From: PoT sp049331405 | GTDB lineage: Bacteria; Planctomycetota; Planctomycetia; Isosphaerales; Isosphaeraceae | Assembly (NCBI RefSeq): GCF_049331405.1 | Contig: NZ_CP186274.1 | Coordinates: 8,618,001 to 8,682,000 of the forward strand | DNA: 64,000 nt | Reading direction: 5' to 3' | Part shown: piece by piece, positions 8,399-17,129 of the stretch | How positions within the stretch are numbered: position 1 is the stretch's first letter | How the letters are laid out: each line of letters begins with the position of its first letter | Program-made: the position numbers and the translations under genes | Notes under the pieces: generated by a model | Told to the model about the DNA's origin: nothing | The model's input: the letters and a program-made list of their open reading frames with translations, nothing else | Database searches by the model: none

Positions 8399-9985
8399 TC
8401 AGGCACACTCCGCGCCGAATCCCGCGGCGAGGAGCGCTTCAAAACGTGGGTCGGCCTCGATCACGGGGAGTTCCCCGTAACGGACGGGCAGGGGATTCTC
8501 GAAAGCCTCGTGGATGACCCGGCCCTCCATCGTCTCCGGGATCTTCAGCCCGAGCATGGCGAGCACGGTCGGGGCGATGTCGTGGAGATTGGCGTGGAGG
8601 TGCTCGCCGTGCTTCACGTCCGGGGCGTCGATGGCGATCACGCCGTCCATCCAGTGAGTGCCCGGCAGGTTCGGGTCGTGGCGGGTCAGCTCATTGCGGA
8701 GCGTCACCCCCCATTTGGCCTGGGCCTGGTATCCGTCGGCCGAGAGTGCGAGGACGTCGGGAAGCCCCTCCCTCGCCGGGTCGAGGTCGTACTGCTCTCC
8801 GAGGTCGAAGGCATCGCGGAAGAGCAGGTCGCCCGTCTTGGGGTCGCGGGCCTCGAGGCAGATCTCGATGACCTCGCGGCGGACCCTTTCCGCCACGGCG
8901 CCGCTGCCGGTCAGAGCCGGATTGAGGAAGATGCAGCCGCTGAGCTGCCCGAAGGGGGCGAAGGCCAGGGTCTTCTTCCAGTCGCAACCGACCTGTCCTT
9001 CCATCGAGCGCGGGAGCCGGCGACCCGGGCCGCCGGGGGCGGTGCGGGTCATCCAACGATGGAGCCGGTCGCCGAGGCGCTGGGCCCTGTAGCGGAAGCG
9101 GGTGCCGTACATCAGGCCGCGTTGCAGGCCCGTCTGGCGCAACAGGCCGTTCACGTTGACGAGGGCCTTACAGGGGCCGAAGCCGTGGTCGGAGACGGCA
9201 ACGATCGCCGCGTCGTGCCTCGAGGCCAGCTCCAGGAGCCGCCCGACGCTCTCATCGAGCACCCGCATGCACGACTCGACCTCTTCGTTCCAGCCGGGCA
9301 CCCGGACTCCGGTCTCATCGACGTCGAGGTAGGGCCAGAGGCGATGCTGGAGGCTGTCGAGGTTGTGGAAGTGGACCATCAGGGCCGACCAGTCGCAGCG
9401 GGCGTCGGCACGCTCGGCGGCCTCGGCCTGGGCGCGGAAGACGGCCCGGTTGCGGGCGGCCCGGACGCGGAGGTCGTCGAGGGTCTTGGGTCGACCCTTC
9501 CACACGATCTTATGCGTATAATCGGGAACGTTGGCGAAGATCTCCTCGCCGAACTCGGGGCACTGGGCGAACGCCCAGTCGAGCCCGGGGGCGTCGGAGC
9601 CGGCCACGACCAGGCCCCGGACCATCGGCGGGGGATAGGTCATCGGCAGGTTCAGGCTCACGACGTCGTGGCCGTCTGCGCTGAGGATCTGCCAGAGCGT
9701 CGGCACGCGGACCCGTCCCGCGTGGTTCGACCGCAGGCTGCGATCGGCCGAATCCACGTAGTAGAATTCGTGGATCCCATGAACCGGGGGGGTACACCCG
9801 GTGAGGAACGAGGTCCAGGCGACGGGCGTCACCATCGGCTCGGATGAGCGGAGCGTCCCATACGCCGAGCGCTTCCAGAGGGAAGCGAGGTTCGGGAGAA
9901 GACCCCGCTCGAACCAGGGGCGGAAGACGGACATCGTCCCGCCATCAAGGCCGAGGAATAAGACCCGAGACGCTGATGACGGCAT
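8399..9985 (-). CDS. Alkaline phosphatase family / type I phosphodiesterase-nucleotide pyrophosphatase
   Basis: 528 residues of the alkaline-phosphatase superfamily. Metal and active-site features are LFLGLDGGT (Asp14), VTPVAWTSFLTG with the probable nucleophile Thr53, AIVAVSDHGFGP as the second metal site, and a C-terminal HLHANLHDIAPTVLAMLG. No N-terminal signal peptide, so likely cytoplasmic. Start at ATG 9985 puts the first metal ligand close to the N-terminus; a longer start at 10027 is possible. It precedes the ACP gene on the same strand (gap 34 nt). It could release or transfer a phosphate-linked group, for example a phosphopantetheine- or nucleotide-linked intermediate. Confidence 0.88.
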   Translation of the reverse strand: MPSSASRVLFLGLDGGTMSVFRPWFERGLLPNLASLWKRSAYGTLRSSEPMVTPVAWTSFLTGCTPPVHGIHEFYYVDSADRSLRSNHAGRVRVPTLWQILSADGHDVVSLNLPMTYPPPMVRGLVVAGSDAPGLDWAFAQCPEFGEEIFANVPDYTHKIVWKGRPKTLDDLRVRAARNRAVFRAQAEAAERADARCDWSALMVHFHNLDSLQHRLWPYLDVDETGVRVPGWNEEVESCMRVLDESVGRLLELASRHDAAIVAVSDHGFGPCKALVNVNGLLRQTGLQRGLMYGTRFRYRAQRLGDRLHRWMTRTAPGGPGRRLPRSMEGQVGCDWKKTLAFAPFGQLSGCIFLNPALTGSGAVAERVRREVIEICLEARDPKTGDLLFRDAFDLGEQYDLDPAREGLPDVLALSADGYQAQAKWGVTLRNELTRHDPNLPGTHWMDGVIAIDAPDVKHGEHLHANLHDIAPTVLAMLGLKIPETMEGRVIHEAFENPLPVRYGELPVIEADPRFEALLAAGFGAECA

Positions 9986-10283
9986 GGGACGGTCGCCTCG
10001 TGCTCCCGGAATCCTCCCAACCCCCACTCCATCGGGGGCCGCCAGTCTTACGGAAAAGTCGATACGATCAGTTCCACGAGCACTGGACTCCAGGTCGGCC
10101 GCAAGCTACTTCGTTCCCCCGTTTGGGTCAATCCCGAGTTTTTCTTCAAGCGGCCCCGTAAAGTCTCCCGATCAGAGAAGAGGTTCCGACTCACGGTTGG
10201 GTCGGCGCCGCGTCCTTTTTGCCAATCGCAGACGGGATCGCGGACAACTCGCTAGTCACCAGTTCCCGAGAGGGTGTTGGCTG

Positions 10284-11012
10284 ATGACCGCAAGGATGCC
10301 AATGGCGCGTGCCCGGCTCTTGGGCGTGCTCCTGCTCACCCTCGTTCCAGCCCTCCACGGTTGCAGCGGGTTGAATGCGCACCGCGCCAATAAGATTCCG
10401 CAGTACGGGGTGATCGATCCGAACCAGCCGCGCGAGCTCCAGATGGTCTCGCTGCCGCCGTACGTGATCGAGCCCCCCGACGAGCTCGAGGTCTCGGTCA
10501 AGCCGCAGGTGCCGGACCTCTCGCTCACCACGCTGGCCGTCCAGACGGACGGCACGATCGACTTCGGCTTCGGGGGCGACGTCTACGTCGCCGGCCTCAC
10601 GCTCGAGCAGGCCGAGCGGAAGATCGCCGACCACCTCACGAGATTGCCCGGCTCCCGGAAGCCGAAGCAGCCCTATGAGGTCTCCGTCAGGCTCATCAAC
10701 GGGAGCGCGAGCAAGTTTTACTACGTGCTCGGCACCGTGACGACCCAGGGCAAGTTCCCCATCACGGGGAACGAACGGGTGCTCGACGCAATCCTTGCGG
10801 CAGGTCTCAGGACGAACAGCCTACCCGACAAGGCCTATCTCGTCCGCCCCCACCCGGCGGGCGGGCCCGACACGGTTCTCAAGATCGACTGGTTCGGGAT
10901 CAAGGATCGGGGTGACAGCCTGACCAACTACCAGGTCTTCCCCGGCGACCGCATCGTGGTCCCCGGCGGCAAGCCGCCTGGCCTGTTGAGCACGCTGCTC
11001 GGCGGAGGCTGA
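10284..11012 (+). CDS. Polysaccharide biosynthesis/export lipoprotein (Wza/Poly_export family)
   Basis: 242 residues. The N-terminus is a lipoprotein signal (LLLTLVPALHGCSG, lipid-attached Cys about residue 27). The poly-export domain follows: YVIEPPDELEV, the Gly-rich strand IDFGFGGDVYVAGLTLEQAE, and an SLBB-like part (YYVLGTVTTQGKFPITGNERVLDAI, then NYQVFPGDRIVVPG). Wza-type proteins form the outer-membrane portal for exported glycans. Start at ATG 10284 follows GAGAGG 9-14 nt upstream. It stands alone here, with no Wzc kinase beside it; glycan genes lie 45 kb away. Confidence 0.92.
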   Translation: MTARMPMARARLLGVLLLTLVPALHGCSGLNAHRANKIPQYGVIDPNQPRELQMVSLPPYVIEPPDELEVSVKPQVPDLSLTTLAVQTDGTIDFGFGGDVYVAGLTLEQAERKIADHLTRLPGSRKPKQPYEVSVRLINGSASKFYYVLGTVTTQGKFPITGNERVLDAILAAGLRTNSLPDKAYLVRPHPAGGPDTVLKIDWFGIKDRGDSLTNYQVFPGDRIVVPGGKPPGLLSTLLGGG

Positions 11013-11050
11013 GCCGCCCACGAGGCGAAGACGAACTTGATACCAAACGG

Positions 11051-11080
11051 AACCGCCCGGGGCTCAAACCTCGGGCGGTT
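11051..11080. terminator. Bidirectional terminator hairpin
   Basis: AACCGCCCGGGG / CCTCGGGCGGTT, a 12-bp stem with one mismatch and a 6-base loop, flanked by AAA/TTT. It lies between the converging export-lipoprotein and VIT-type genes. Confidence 0.75.
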
Positions 11081-11124
11081 TCGCGCTGGTGATTCGTCCG
11101 AGCCGCGACCTGGATCTCGACCGC

Positions 11125-11820
11125 TCATGCGAACATGCGGGCGATGAGGTAGGCCGCGGCCGCGGCGATCCCGCCGATGAGCGTGGTTTGCAGGGCGCTC
11201 CGCAGCGGTCGGGTCCCCGTGAACTGCCCCTTGACGTAGCCGAAGATCGAGAGGGCGAAGAGGGTCACGACCACGGAACCCAACTGTGCCGACCGCGAGT
11301 CGGATGAGAGGATGTAGGGGGCAAGCGGGATCAGGCCTCCCGCGATGTACGCCCCGGCGATGGTCGCCGCACTCGTCAACGCCCGACGCGGATCCGGCTC
11401 CTCCAGCCCCAGCTCGAATCGCATCATGAATTCGACCCAGGCCTTTGGATTGGCGCGAAAGGCCCGGGTGATCGGGGCGATCTCCTCAGCCGAGAGCCCG
11501 TAGGCCTTGAACAACTCGGTGACCTCGGCAACTTCGACCTCGGGCACCGTCTCGATCTCTCGCCACTCGCGCCGTTCCTCGGCAACGTAGTGTTCGGCGT
11601 CGCTCCTCGCGGCGAGGTAGCCCCCCAGGCCCATGGCGATCGAGCCGGCTGCGACCTCGGCGAGCCCAGCGGTGACGATGATCCAGGTCTCGTGGATCGT
11701 CCCGGAGAGTCCCGCCGCCAGGGCGAAGGGGACTGTCAGGCCGTCCGACATCCCGATCACGATGTCGCGGACGAACTCGCTGGCGGTGAAATGACGCTCG
11801 ACGTGCTCGACCTGAGGCAT
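11125..11820 (-). CDS. VIT1/CCC1-family iron/manganese transporter
   Basis: 231 residues. It begins HFTASEFVRDIVIGMSDGLTVPFALAAGL, the family's first membrane helix with its metal-route Asp. AEVAAGSIAMGLGGYLAARSDAEHY and an acidic, Glu-rich cytoplasmic segment (residues about 85-115) that forms the metal-binding domain follow. The last three helices include SAATIAGAYIAGGLIPLAPY and GFVKGQ-like GYVKGQFTG. VIT1 relatives move Fe2+ or Mn2+ out of the cytoplasm. Start ATG 11820 (MPQVEH) is preferred over an upstream in-frame ATG that would overlap the neighbour. It follows the HExxH membrane protein gene by 26 nt. Confidence 0.9.
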   Translation of the reverse strand: MPQVEHVERHFTASEFVRDIVIGMSDGLTVPFALAAGLSGTIHETWIIVTAGLAEVAAGSIAMGLGGYLAARSDAEHYVAEERREWREIETVPEVEVAEVTELFKAYGLSAEEIAPITRAFRANPKAWVEFMMRFELGLEEPDPRRALTSAATIAGAYIAGGLIPLAPYILSSDSRSAQLGSVVVTLFALSIFGYVKGQFTGTRPLRSALQTTLIGGIAAAAAYLIARMFA

Positions 11821-11846
11821 GCGAAGTGGAACTCCCGACGCGCCGA

Positions 11847-12251
11847 TCACCACCATTCGCCGCAGGCGCGTCGGGCGTCGCGTTCGAACCAGTTGTCCAG
11901 GTAATAGTCGCCGCCGCGCCACCAGGCTACGACGCTCGCCATCAGATAGACGGGGATGAACATCGGGCCCCAGAGCTCGACCTGGCGGACGTGGGCCTGC
12001 TCATGATCCCTGCATGAATCGAGGCAATGGCAGTCTCGGCCTATGATCACATGACCGAGCGTCATGGCCGCGAAGCCGAACCGGACTGCGAAGCGCCTGG
12101 AGAACCCGCCGTAGAACTCGAGCGCCCCCTGCCTGCGCTGGACGCTCCCCCCCGTGGCGAGCGTGAGGGCCCCCGCCGCGAGGCCGACGCAGGTGGTCGG
12201 GAACGCCCAGGTGTAGACGATCGCCCGATAGACCAGGCTCCTCGACCCCAA
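11847..12251 (-). CDS. Small membrane protein with an HExxH motif
   Basis: 134 residues. It has an N-terminal hydrophobic segment (about 12-32), a second around 55-72, then CHCLDSCRDHEQAHVRQ with HEQAH at 83-87. A third hydrophobic stretch (GPMFIPVYLMASVVAWW) and an Asp/Glu/Arg-rich tail follow. Short conserved proteins with HExxHVRQxxxWGPxFxPxY are known as hypotheticals in several bacteria. The motif fits a zinc site of a gluzincin, but the protein is very short for a protease and has a Cys-rich patch (CHCLDSC) just before it. It is co-transcribed with the VIT-type transporter, so metal handling is possible. Confidence 0.75.
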   Translation of the reverse strand: MGSRSLVYRAIVYTWAFPTTCVGLAAGALTLATGGSVQRRQGALEFYGGFSRRFAVRFGFAAMTLGHVIIGRDCHCLDSCRDHEQAHVRQVELWGPMFIPVYLMASVVAWWRGGDYYLDNWFERDARRACGEWW

Positions 12252-12534
12252 CGCCGACGCTCCTCTCGACCCAACCGCCTATCCTCATGACGTCGGAGGC
12301 ACACGAATCACGGACAGGACCTTCGGCTCGGGGGCCGTCTGTCTCGCCCCCGTTTGTGGACGGAAATCCGACCATCCGAGGGGCCCACTCATCTTGGGTG
12401 GGGGCCGCTCCAAAGTCAATGCCCGCACCATCGCCCGAGGCTGTGCGGGTTTACGGGGCGGGGGACAGTGATTAGATTGCACGGATGCCCGCGAGCGTAT
12501 CCCCCCTGAACCGCATTGCAAGGAGGCGAGAGCG

Positions 12535-13680
12535 ATGGATTTTGCCCTCAGTCCGGAACAGCAGGCCTGGCACGACAACGCCGTCGCGTACGCCCGCGAG
12601 AACCTCATCGACGACATCCTCGAGCGCGACGAGCGCCGGGAGTTCTGGCGAGAGGGCTGGAAGCGTTGCGCCGAGTTCGGGATCCAGGGGCTGCCGGTCC
12701 CGACCGAGTACGGCGGCAAGGGGCTCGGACTCCCCGAGACGATCGCCGCGATGGAAGGGCTCGGCTACGGCTGCCCCGACAACGGCCTGATCTTCGCCAT
12801 CAACGCCTCGACCTGGACGAACACGATCCCGATCCTCCGCTACGGGACTGACGCCCAGAAGAAGAAATACCTCCCCTTGCTCTGCGACGGCACGCTCGTC
12901 GGGGCCAATGGCGCCAGCGAGGTCGAGGCCGGCTCCGACATCTTCAGCATGCAGACCCGGGCCACCAAGACGTCCGACGGCTGGATCCTCGACGGGCGGA
13001 AGACCTGGGTGACGAGCGGACCCGTCGCCGACCTCTTCGTCTGCTACGCCACGACCGACCCCGCCAAGGGGGTCCTCGGCATCAGCGCGTTCATCGTCCC
13101 CAAAGATACCCCCGGCTTCCGCGTGGTCCGCGAGATCCGCAAGCTCGGCGTCCGCACCGTGCCGATGGGCGAACTCGCCTTCGAGAATTGCACGCTGCCT
13201 CCGGAGAGCCTGCTCGGCCGCGAAGGGCGGGGGGCCGAGGTCTTCAACTGCTCGATGGAGTGGGAACGCGGGGCCATCCTCGCGAGCGCCCTCGGGACGA
13301 TGAAGCGACAGCTCGAGCGCTGCATCAAGCATGCGAAGGGGCGCAAGCAGTTCGGCAAATCGATCGGTAAGTTCCAGTCGGTCGCCAACAAGATCGTCGA
13401 CATGAAGCTCCGGCTCGAGACCTGCCGACCGCTCGTCTACAAGATCGGCTGGCTCAAGGCCCAGGGGCGCGACGCGACCCTCGACGCGGCGATCGCCAAG
13501 CTGCACGTCTCCGAATGCTTCGTGAAGAACAGCCTCGATGCCGTCCAGCTCTTCGGGGCCGCCGGGTTCGTCGCCGAGAACGGCATCGAGCGAGACCTGC
13601 GCGACAGCATCGGCAGCACGATCTACTCGGGGACGAATGAGATCCAGCGAAACATCATCGCGCAACATTTGATCCGGTAG
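12535..13680 (+). CDS. Acyl-CoA dehydrogenase family protein
   Basis: 381 residues covering the three ACAD domains. FAD and substrate segments include GANGASEVEAGSDIFSM, DGWILDGRKTWVTSG and KGRKQFGKSIGKFQ. The C-terminal signature is IYSGTNEIQRNIIAQHL. At the position where medium- and short-chain enzymes carry the catalytic Glu (IYEGT) this protein has Ser365, as do many ACAD relatives in secondary metabolism. Start at ATG 12535 follows a perfect AAGGAGG (12520-12526, 8-nt spacer). It is a single-gene unit. It may act on acyl-CoA or on acyl-ACP from the GH3/ACP set 4 kb away; only the family is certain. Confidence 0.9.
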   Translation: MDFALSPEQQAWHDNAVAYARENLIDDILERDERREFWREGWKRCAEFGIQGLPVPTEYGGKGLGLPETIAAMEGLGYGCPDNGLIFAINASTWTNTIPILRYGTDAQKKKYLPLLCDGTLVGANGASEVEAGSDIFSMQTRATKTSDGWILDGRKTWVTSGPVADLFVCYATTDPAKGVLGISAFIVPKDTPGFRVVREIRKLGVRTVPMGELAFENCTLPPESLLGREGRGAEVFNCSMEWERGAILASALGTMKRQLERCIKHAKGRKQFGKSIGKFQSVANKIVDMKLRLETCRPLVYKIGWLKAQGRDATLDAAIAKLHVSECFVKNSLDAVQLFGAAGFVAENGIERDLRDSIGSTIYSGTNEIQRNIIAQHLIR

Positions 13681-13828
13681 TCGTTCGGTTGCGAAGACTT
13701 CCGTCCAGGGATCCCGGTTCGTCCCACTGGAAAAGCGATGACCTGTCGGGTATGACGTTACCAGTTTCTCGCCCACCCCAACTGCTCAAGTAGGCCGCGT
13801 CATCATCGCTTCCAGGGAGAATGCGCGT

Positions 13829-15292
13829 ATGAATCCGAATCGTCTCTTCGTGGCGAGTTGTATCTCGCTGATCGCGTCGGCCTTCTCGTTCGTGATCCGG
13901 CAGGACGTGCTGCCGGCCTGGGGCACCACCTTCGGTCTCAACGCGGGGCAGCTCGGCTTCATCGCGGGCCTGGCCTTCTGGGGGATGGCGAGCTCCATGG
14001 CGGTCGGCTCCTTCGTGGTCGACTTCCTCGGCATGAAGAAGATGCTCGGTCTGGCCTTCCTCTGCCACCTGGTCGGGACCTTGCTCACGATCACCTGCCC
14101 GTTCATCGCCACAGGGGAATCGGCATACCGCCTCCTCTGCTTTGCGACCTTCCTGGTCGGCAGCGGCAACGGCCTCGTCGAGATCGGGATCAACCCGCTC
14201 GCCGCGACCCTGTATCCGACAGAGAAGACCCACAAGCTGAACGTGCTGCATGCCTGGTGGCCGGGCGGCCTCTTCCTTGGCGGCCTGATCTCGATCTTGA
14301 TCACGAAAGGGCTGGGCCTGGATGCTGTAGGCGCCGACATCAAGAAAGAAGCCATCATGTTCGGATGGCAGGTGAAGGTTGGCCTGATCTTCATCCCCAC
14401 GCTGATCTATGGCGTGCTGTTCATGATCCAGAAGTTCCCGGTCACCGAGCGCGTCGCCTCGGGCGTCTCGAGCGGCGAGATGCTGGGCCAGGTTGCCCGG
14501 CCGATGTTCCTGCTCTGGGCCTTCTGCATGCTGCTGACAGCCTCGACCGAGCTCGCCCCGCAAGGCATGCAGAGCCTCGTGCTCGAGAAGACGGCCGGGA
14601 TCAACGGCACGTACGTCCTGATGGGCACCAGCGCCATCATGTTCGTCCTGCGTCACTTCGCCGGCCCGATCGCCCACCGGCTCTCGCCGGTCGGGATGCT
14701 CACCGGCTCGTCGATCCTCTCGGCGATCGGCCTCTATGCGTTGAGCTTCGCCTATGACACGCCGACGGTCATCGTCGCCGCCACGATCTTCGGCCTCGGC
14801 ATCGTCTACTTCTGGCCGACCATGCTGGGCGTCACGGCTGAGCGTTTCCCGCGAGGTGGTGCGTTCCTCCTCGGCCTGATGGGCTGCATCGGTAACCTCG
14901 CCATCGGTTTCGTCTCGCCCGAGATGGGGAAGATCAACGACAAGATCACCTATGAGGCCCTGCCGGCAAACCTTCGAAGTGCCGTCGTGGCCACCGCTGC
15001 AGCCGAGCCCGGAAAGGCCGAGGGAGCCGCGAAGGTCGAGGGAGAGAAGGTCGCGGCGTTCGTCATCGACGCCGAGAAGGTCAAGGCGCTGCCCGAAGCC
15101 GACAGGGCCATCGTCCTGAAGGCGCAGAGCGAAGGGGCCAAGTGGTCCTTCCGCTACGTCTCGGCCTTGCCCGTCATCCTCGTGTTCATCTTCGGCGCCA
15201 TCGCTCTGAGCGATAAGGCTCGAGGCGGCTATAAGCCCGAGGTACTCAAGGGGAGTGAGTTCGCGCCCGCCGAGCTCGCGTCCGACTTCTAA
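13829..15292 (+). CDS. MFS transporter, FucP-like sugar permease group
   Basis: 487 residues with about 12 membrane helices, starting RLFVASCISLIASAFSFVIR. Features include MASSMAVGSFVVDFLGMKKML (loop 2-3) and FLVGSGNGLVEIGINPLAATLYP, the latter typical of the fucose/glucose permease-like group. Between the last two helices is an insert of about 75 residues (15 Ala/Glu/Lys-rich repeats such as AAEPGKAEGAAKVEGEKVAA), which is unusual. Substrate is not deducible. GGGAGA lies 10-15 nt upstream of the ATG. Two tandem hairpins follow the stop. Confidence 0.88.
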   Translation: MNPNRLFVASCISLIASAFSFVIRQDVLPAWGTTFGLNAGQLGFIAGLAFWGMASSMAVGSFVVDFLGMKKMLGLAFLCHLVGTLLTITCPFIATGESAYRLLCFATFLVGSGNGLVEIGINPLAATLYPTEKTHKLNVLHAWWPGGLFLGGLISILITKGLGLDAVGADIKKEAIMFGWQVKVGLIFIPTLIYGVLFMIQKFPVTERVASGVSSGEMLGQVARPMFLLWAFCMLLTASTELAPQGMQSLVLEKTAGINGTYVLMGTSAIMFVLRHFAGPIAHRLSPVGMLTGSSILSAIGLYALSFAYDTPTVIVAATIFGLGIVYFWPTMLGVTAERFPRGGAFLLGLMGCIGNLAIGFVSPEMGKINDKITYEALPANLRSAVVATAAAEPGKAEGAAKVEGEKVAAFVIDAEKVKALPEADRAIVLKAQSEGAKWSFRYVSALPVILVFIFGAIALSDKARGGYKPEVLKGSEFAPAELASDF

Positions 15293-15313
15293 GTCGCGAG
15301 CCGCAGTGAGAAT

Positions 15314-15343
15314 ACCCCTCGAGCCCGTTCTCGGCCGAGGGGT
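15314..15343 (+). terminator. First hairpin after the FucP-like gene
   Basis: ACCCCTCGAGCC / GGCCGAGGGGT stem of about 11 bp, 21 nt after the stop codon. Confidence 0.55.
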
Positions 15344-15358
15344 CTGGGACCATCCACG

Positions 15359-15394
15359 AACCGCGTGGTCAGGCTCGTTCCTGGCCACGCGGTT
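15359..15394 (+). terminator. Second hairpin after the FucP-like gene
   Basis: AACCGCGTGGTCAGG / CCTGGCCACGCGGTT, a 15-bp stem with one G-T pair and a 6-base loop, followed by TTTCG. It is the stronger of the two tandem stems. Confidence 0.7.
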
Positions 15395-15525
15395 TCGATG
15401 TCGACTAGGCTCGCCCTCTCCACGCCGGTTACACTTCTCTGGCGACGTTCGCTCGCTCGCGAGGGTCGCCCAACACCGAATCCACCGATACTGCCCCGGC
15501 GCAGCACTCCGTAATCGAGACGCTT

Positions 15526-17073
15526 GTGGATACCGCCGAAGGTGCGTTGAGCAAAAGCCCCGAGAATCACGACACCCCCGCCGTCACCGCGGAATCCGCC
15601 ACGGCGACGCCTCCATTGGTTCGCAAGCCCTGGCAGACGAGCATCGCGCCGACGTTCATCAGCCTCTTCCTCTGGATGGTCTATTTCGACCAGCTCGGAC
15701 GCAGGGCGCTCCCGCTCGGCGGCCTGATCTGGTGCGTCATCGGGGCGGCCGCGGGGGGACTCCTCTGCTACCTCCTGCTTTATTACGGCCCGGCCATGTG
15801 GGGCCAGCGCACGGGGTTCGCGACGGAGGTGCTCGGGACCGACACGTTCGGCGAGCGCGGGGCTCCGTGGTTCACGCACCTGCTGGTCGGGATCGTCCAG
15901 GTCGTCTGGATGGCGGTCTCTGCCCACTATGCCACGAGCTGGTCGCTCCAGGGGCTCGTCTCGATCGGGCTCCTGCCGGCTCACGCGTTGCAACCGGTCG
16001 TCCTCGACTCGATGAAGCTCCCCAGCATCCTGTTCCTGATCACGTCGCTGACGTGGCTGTACGCCGCCGCGCTCGTGGGGAGATACTTGCTCCGGGTCAT
16101 CCTCGCGTTGATGAACGTCTACCCGGTCTTCCCCGCGCTCTCCTTGGGCCTGGCGACGCTGGTGACGCTCAAGGGGGCGATGGGGACTCCGATCGGCGAG
16201 GGGATCCAGCCGGTCCTCGCCCCGCTCAACCCGCAAGGGCGACTCGAGGCGTTCACGCTCGTCATCCAGTGGATCTTCGGCTTTTTCGCCTGCTCCGCCA
16301 CGGCGGCGGCCGACTGGGGAGCCACCAGCCGGAGCCCCAAGGATGTGCGGATCGGCGGCCTGGTCGGGGTCTTCATGGCCTCATGGATCGTCGCCACGCT
16401 CGGCCTGCTCGTGACCTCGGGCGGCGCCGCCAGGGCCGGCGGGGTCTTGCCCCAGGGAGTCGGCGGCCAGCCCTCGATCGAGGCGACCTTCCAGAATGCG
16501 TTGCTCCTCGGCGGCTTCCCCCCCTGGCTGGCGGGGGCGGTCTTCCTCCTCTTCGGGCTCTCCGCACTGGCGCCGGCCTGCTATGGGGCGTTCATACTCG
16601 GCTCCCGGTTCAACGCCGTCTGGCCGAGCTGGCCGCGACTCCGCTTCATCCTGCTGGCGACGCCCGTCGCATGGCTGATCTCCATCACGCGGTTCCCCAC
16701 GAGACTTGAAGAGATCTTCACCGTTATGGGTGCACTCTTCGGGCCGATGCTCGGTGTGCTGGCGGCCGGATACCTCCGCTCTCGAGGGGTCTGGCCGGGG
16801 GCCAGGCGAGGCGTGAACCCCGCCGGGGTCCTGGCGTGGGCCCTGGGGCTGTTCGTCGGGCTCGTCCCGCTCGTCGGCAAGGCGCTCGACAACGCCAGCC
16901 TGGCGAAGATCCAGCCGGCCGCGGTCCTGGGCTTCGTGGTGGCTTACGCCTTCTACTACATCCTGGCTACCTTCGGGCTGGAAGCCCCGCCGGCCGAGGT
17001 GAAAGTGGAGACGACGATTCCAGCGGCAAAGGACGCGGTCGTGGCGACGACGCCCGACGAGCAAGCCGATTGA
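15526..17073 (+). CDS. NCS1-like (cytosine/purine permease-related) membrane transporter
   Basis: 515 residues with about 12 hydrophobic segments after a polar N-terminus of about 40 residues. FISLFLWMVYFDQLGRRALPLGGLIWCVIGAAAGGLLCYLLLYY and later FGFFACSATAAADWGATSRSPKDVRIGGLVG resemble the nucleobase:cation symporter-1 fold, where the second segment replaces the usual WxxDYxRY-type region. The start is a GTG at 15526 and the C-terminus is Ala/Glu/Asp-rich. Substrate unknown. It is 56 nt ahead of the EntS-like exporter on the same strand. The family assignment is moderate. Confidence 0.7.
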   Translation: MDTAEGALSKSPENHDTPAVTAESATATPPLVRKPWQTSIAPTFISLFLWMVYFDQLGRRALPLGGLIWCVIGAAAGGLLCYLLLYYGPAMWGQRTGFATEVLGTDTFGERGAPWFTHLLVGIVQVVWMAVSAHYATSWSLQGLVSIGLLPAHALQPVVLDSMKLPSILFLITSLTWLYAAALVGRYLLRVILALMNVYPVFPALSLGLATLVTLKGAMGTPIGEGIQPVLAPLNPQGRLEAFTLVIQWIFGFFACSATAAADWGATSRSPKDVRIGGLVGVFMASWIVATLGLLVTSGGAARAGGVLPQGVGGQPSIEATFQNALLLGGFPPWLAGAVFLLFGLSALAPACYGAFILGSRFNAVWPSWPRLRFILLATPVAWLISITRFPTRLEEIFTVMGALFGPMLGVLAAGYLRSRGVWPGARRGVNPAGVLAWALGLFVGLVPLVGKALDNASLAKIQPAAVLGFVVAYAFYYILATFGLEAPPAEVKVETTIPAAKDAVVATTPDEQAD

Positions 17074-17129
17074 GCGGGCCGGTGTCGATGACGCCCGGCC
17101 GCTGAATGGACTCTGAAGCGAAGGATCTC

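Noticed and set aside
8399..9985. EboF identity for the phosphodiesterase
   Set aside because: It belongs to a broad superfamily and lies 16 kb from the ebo-like genes, so the neighbourhood does not support it.
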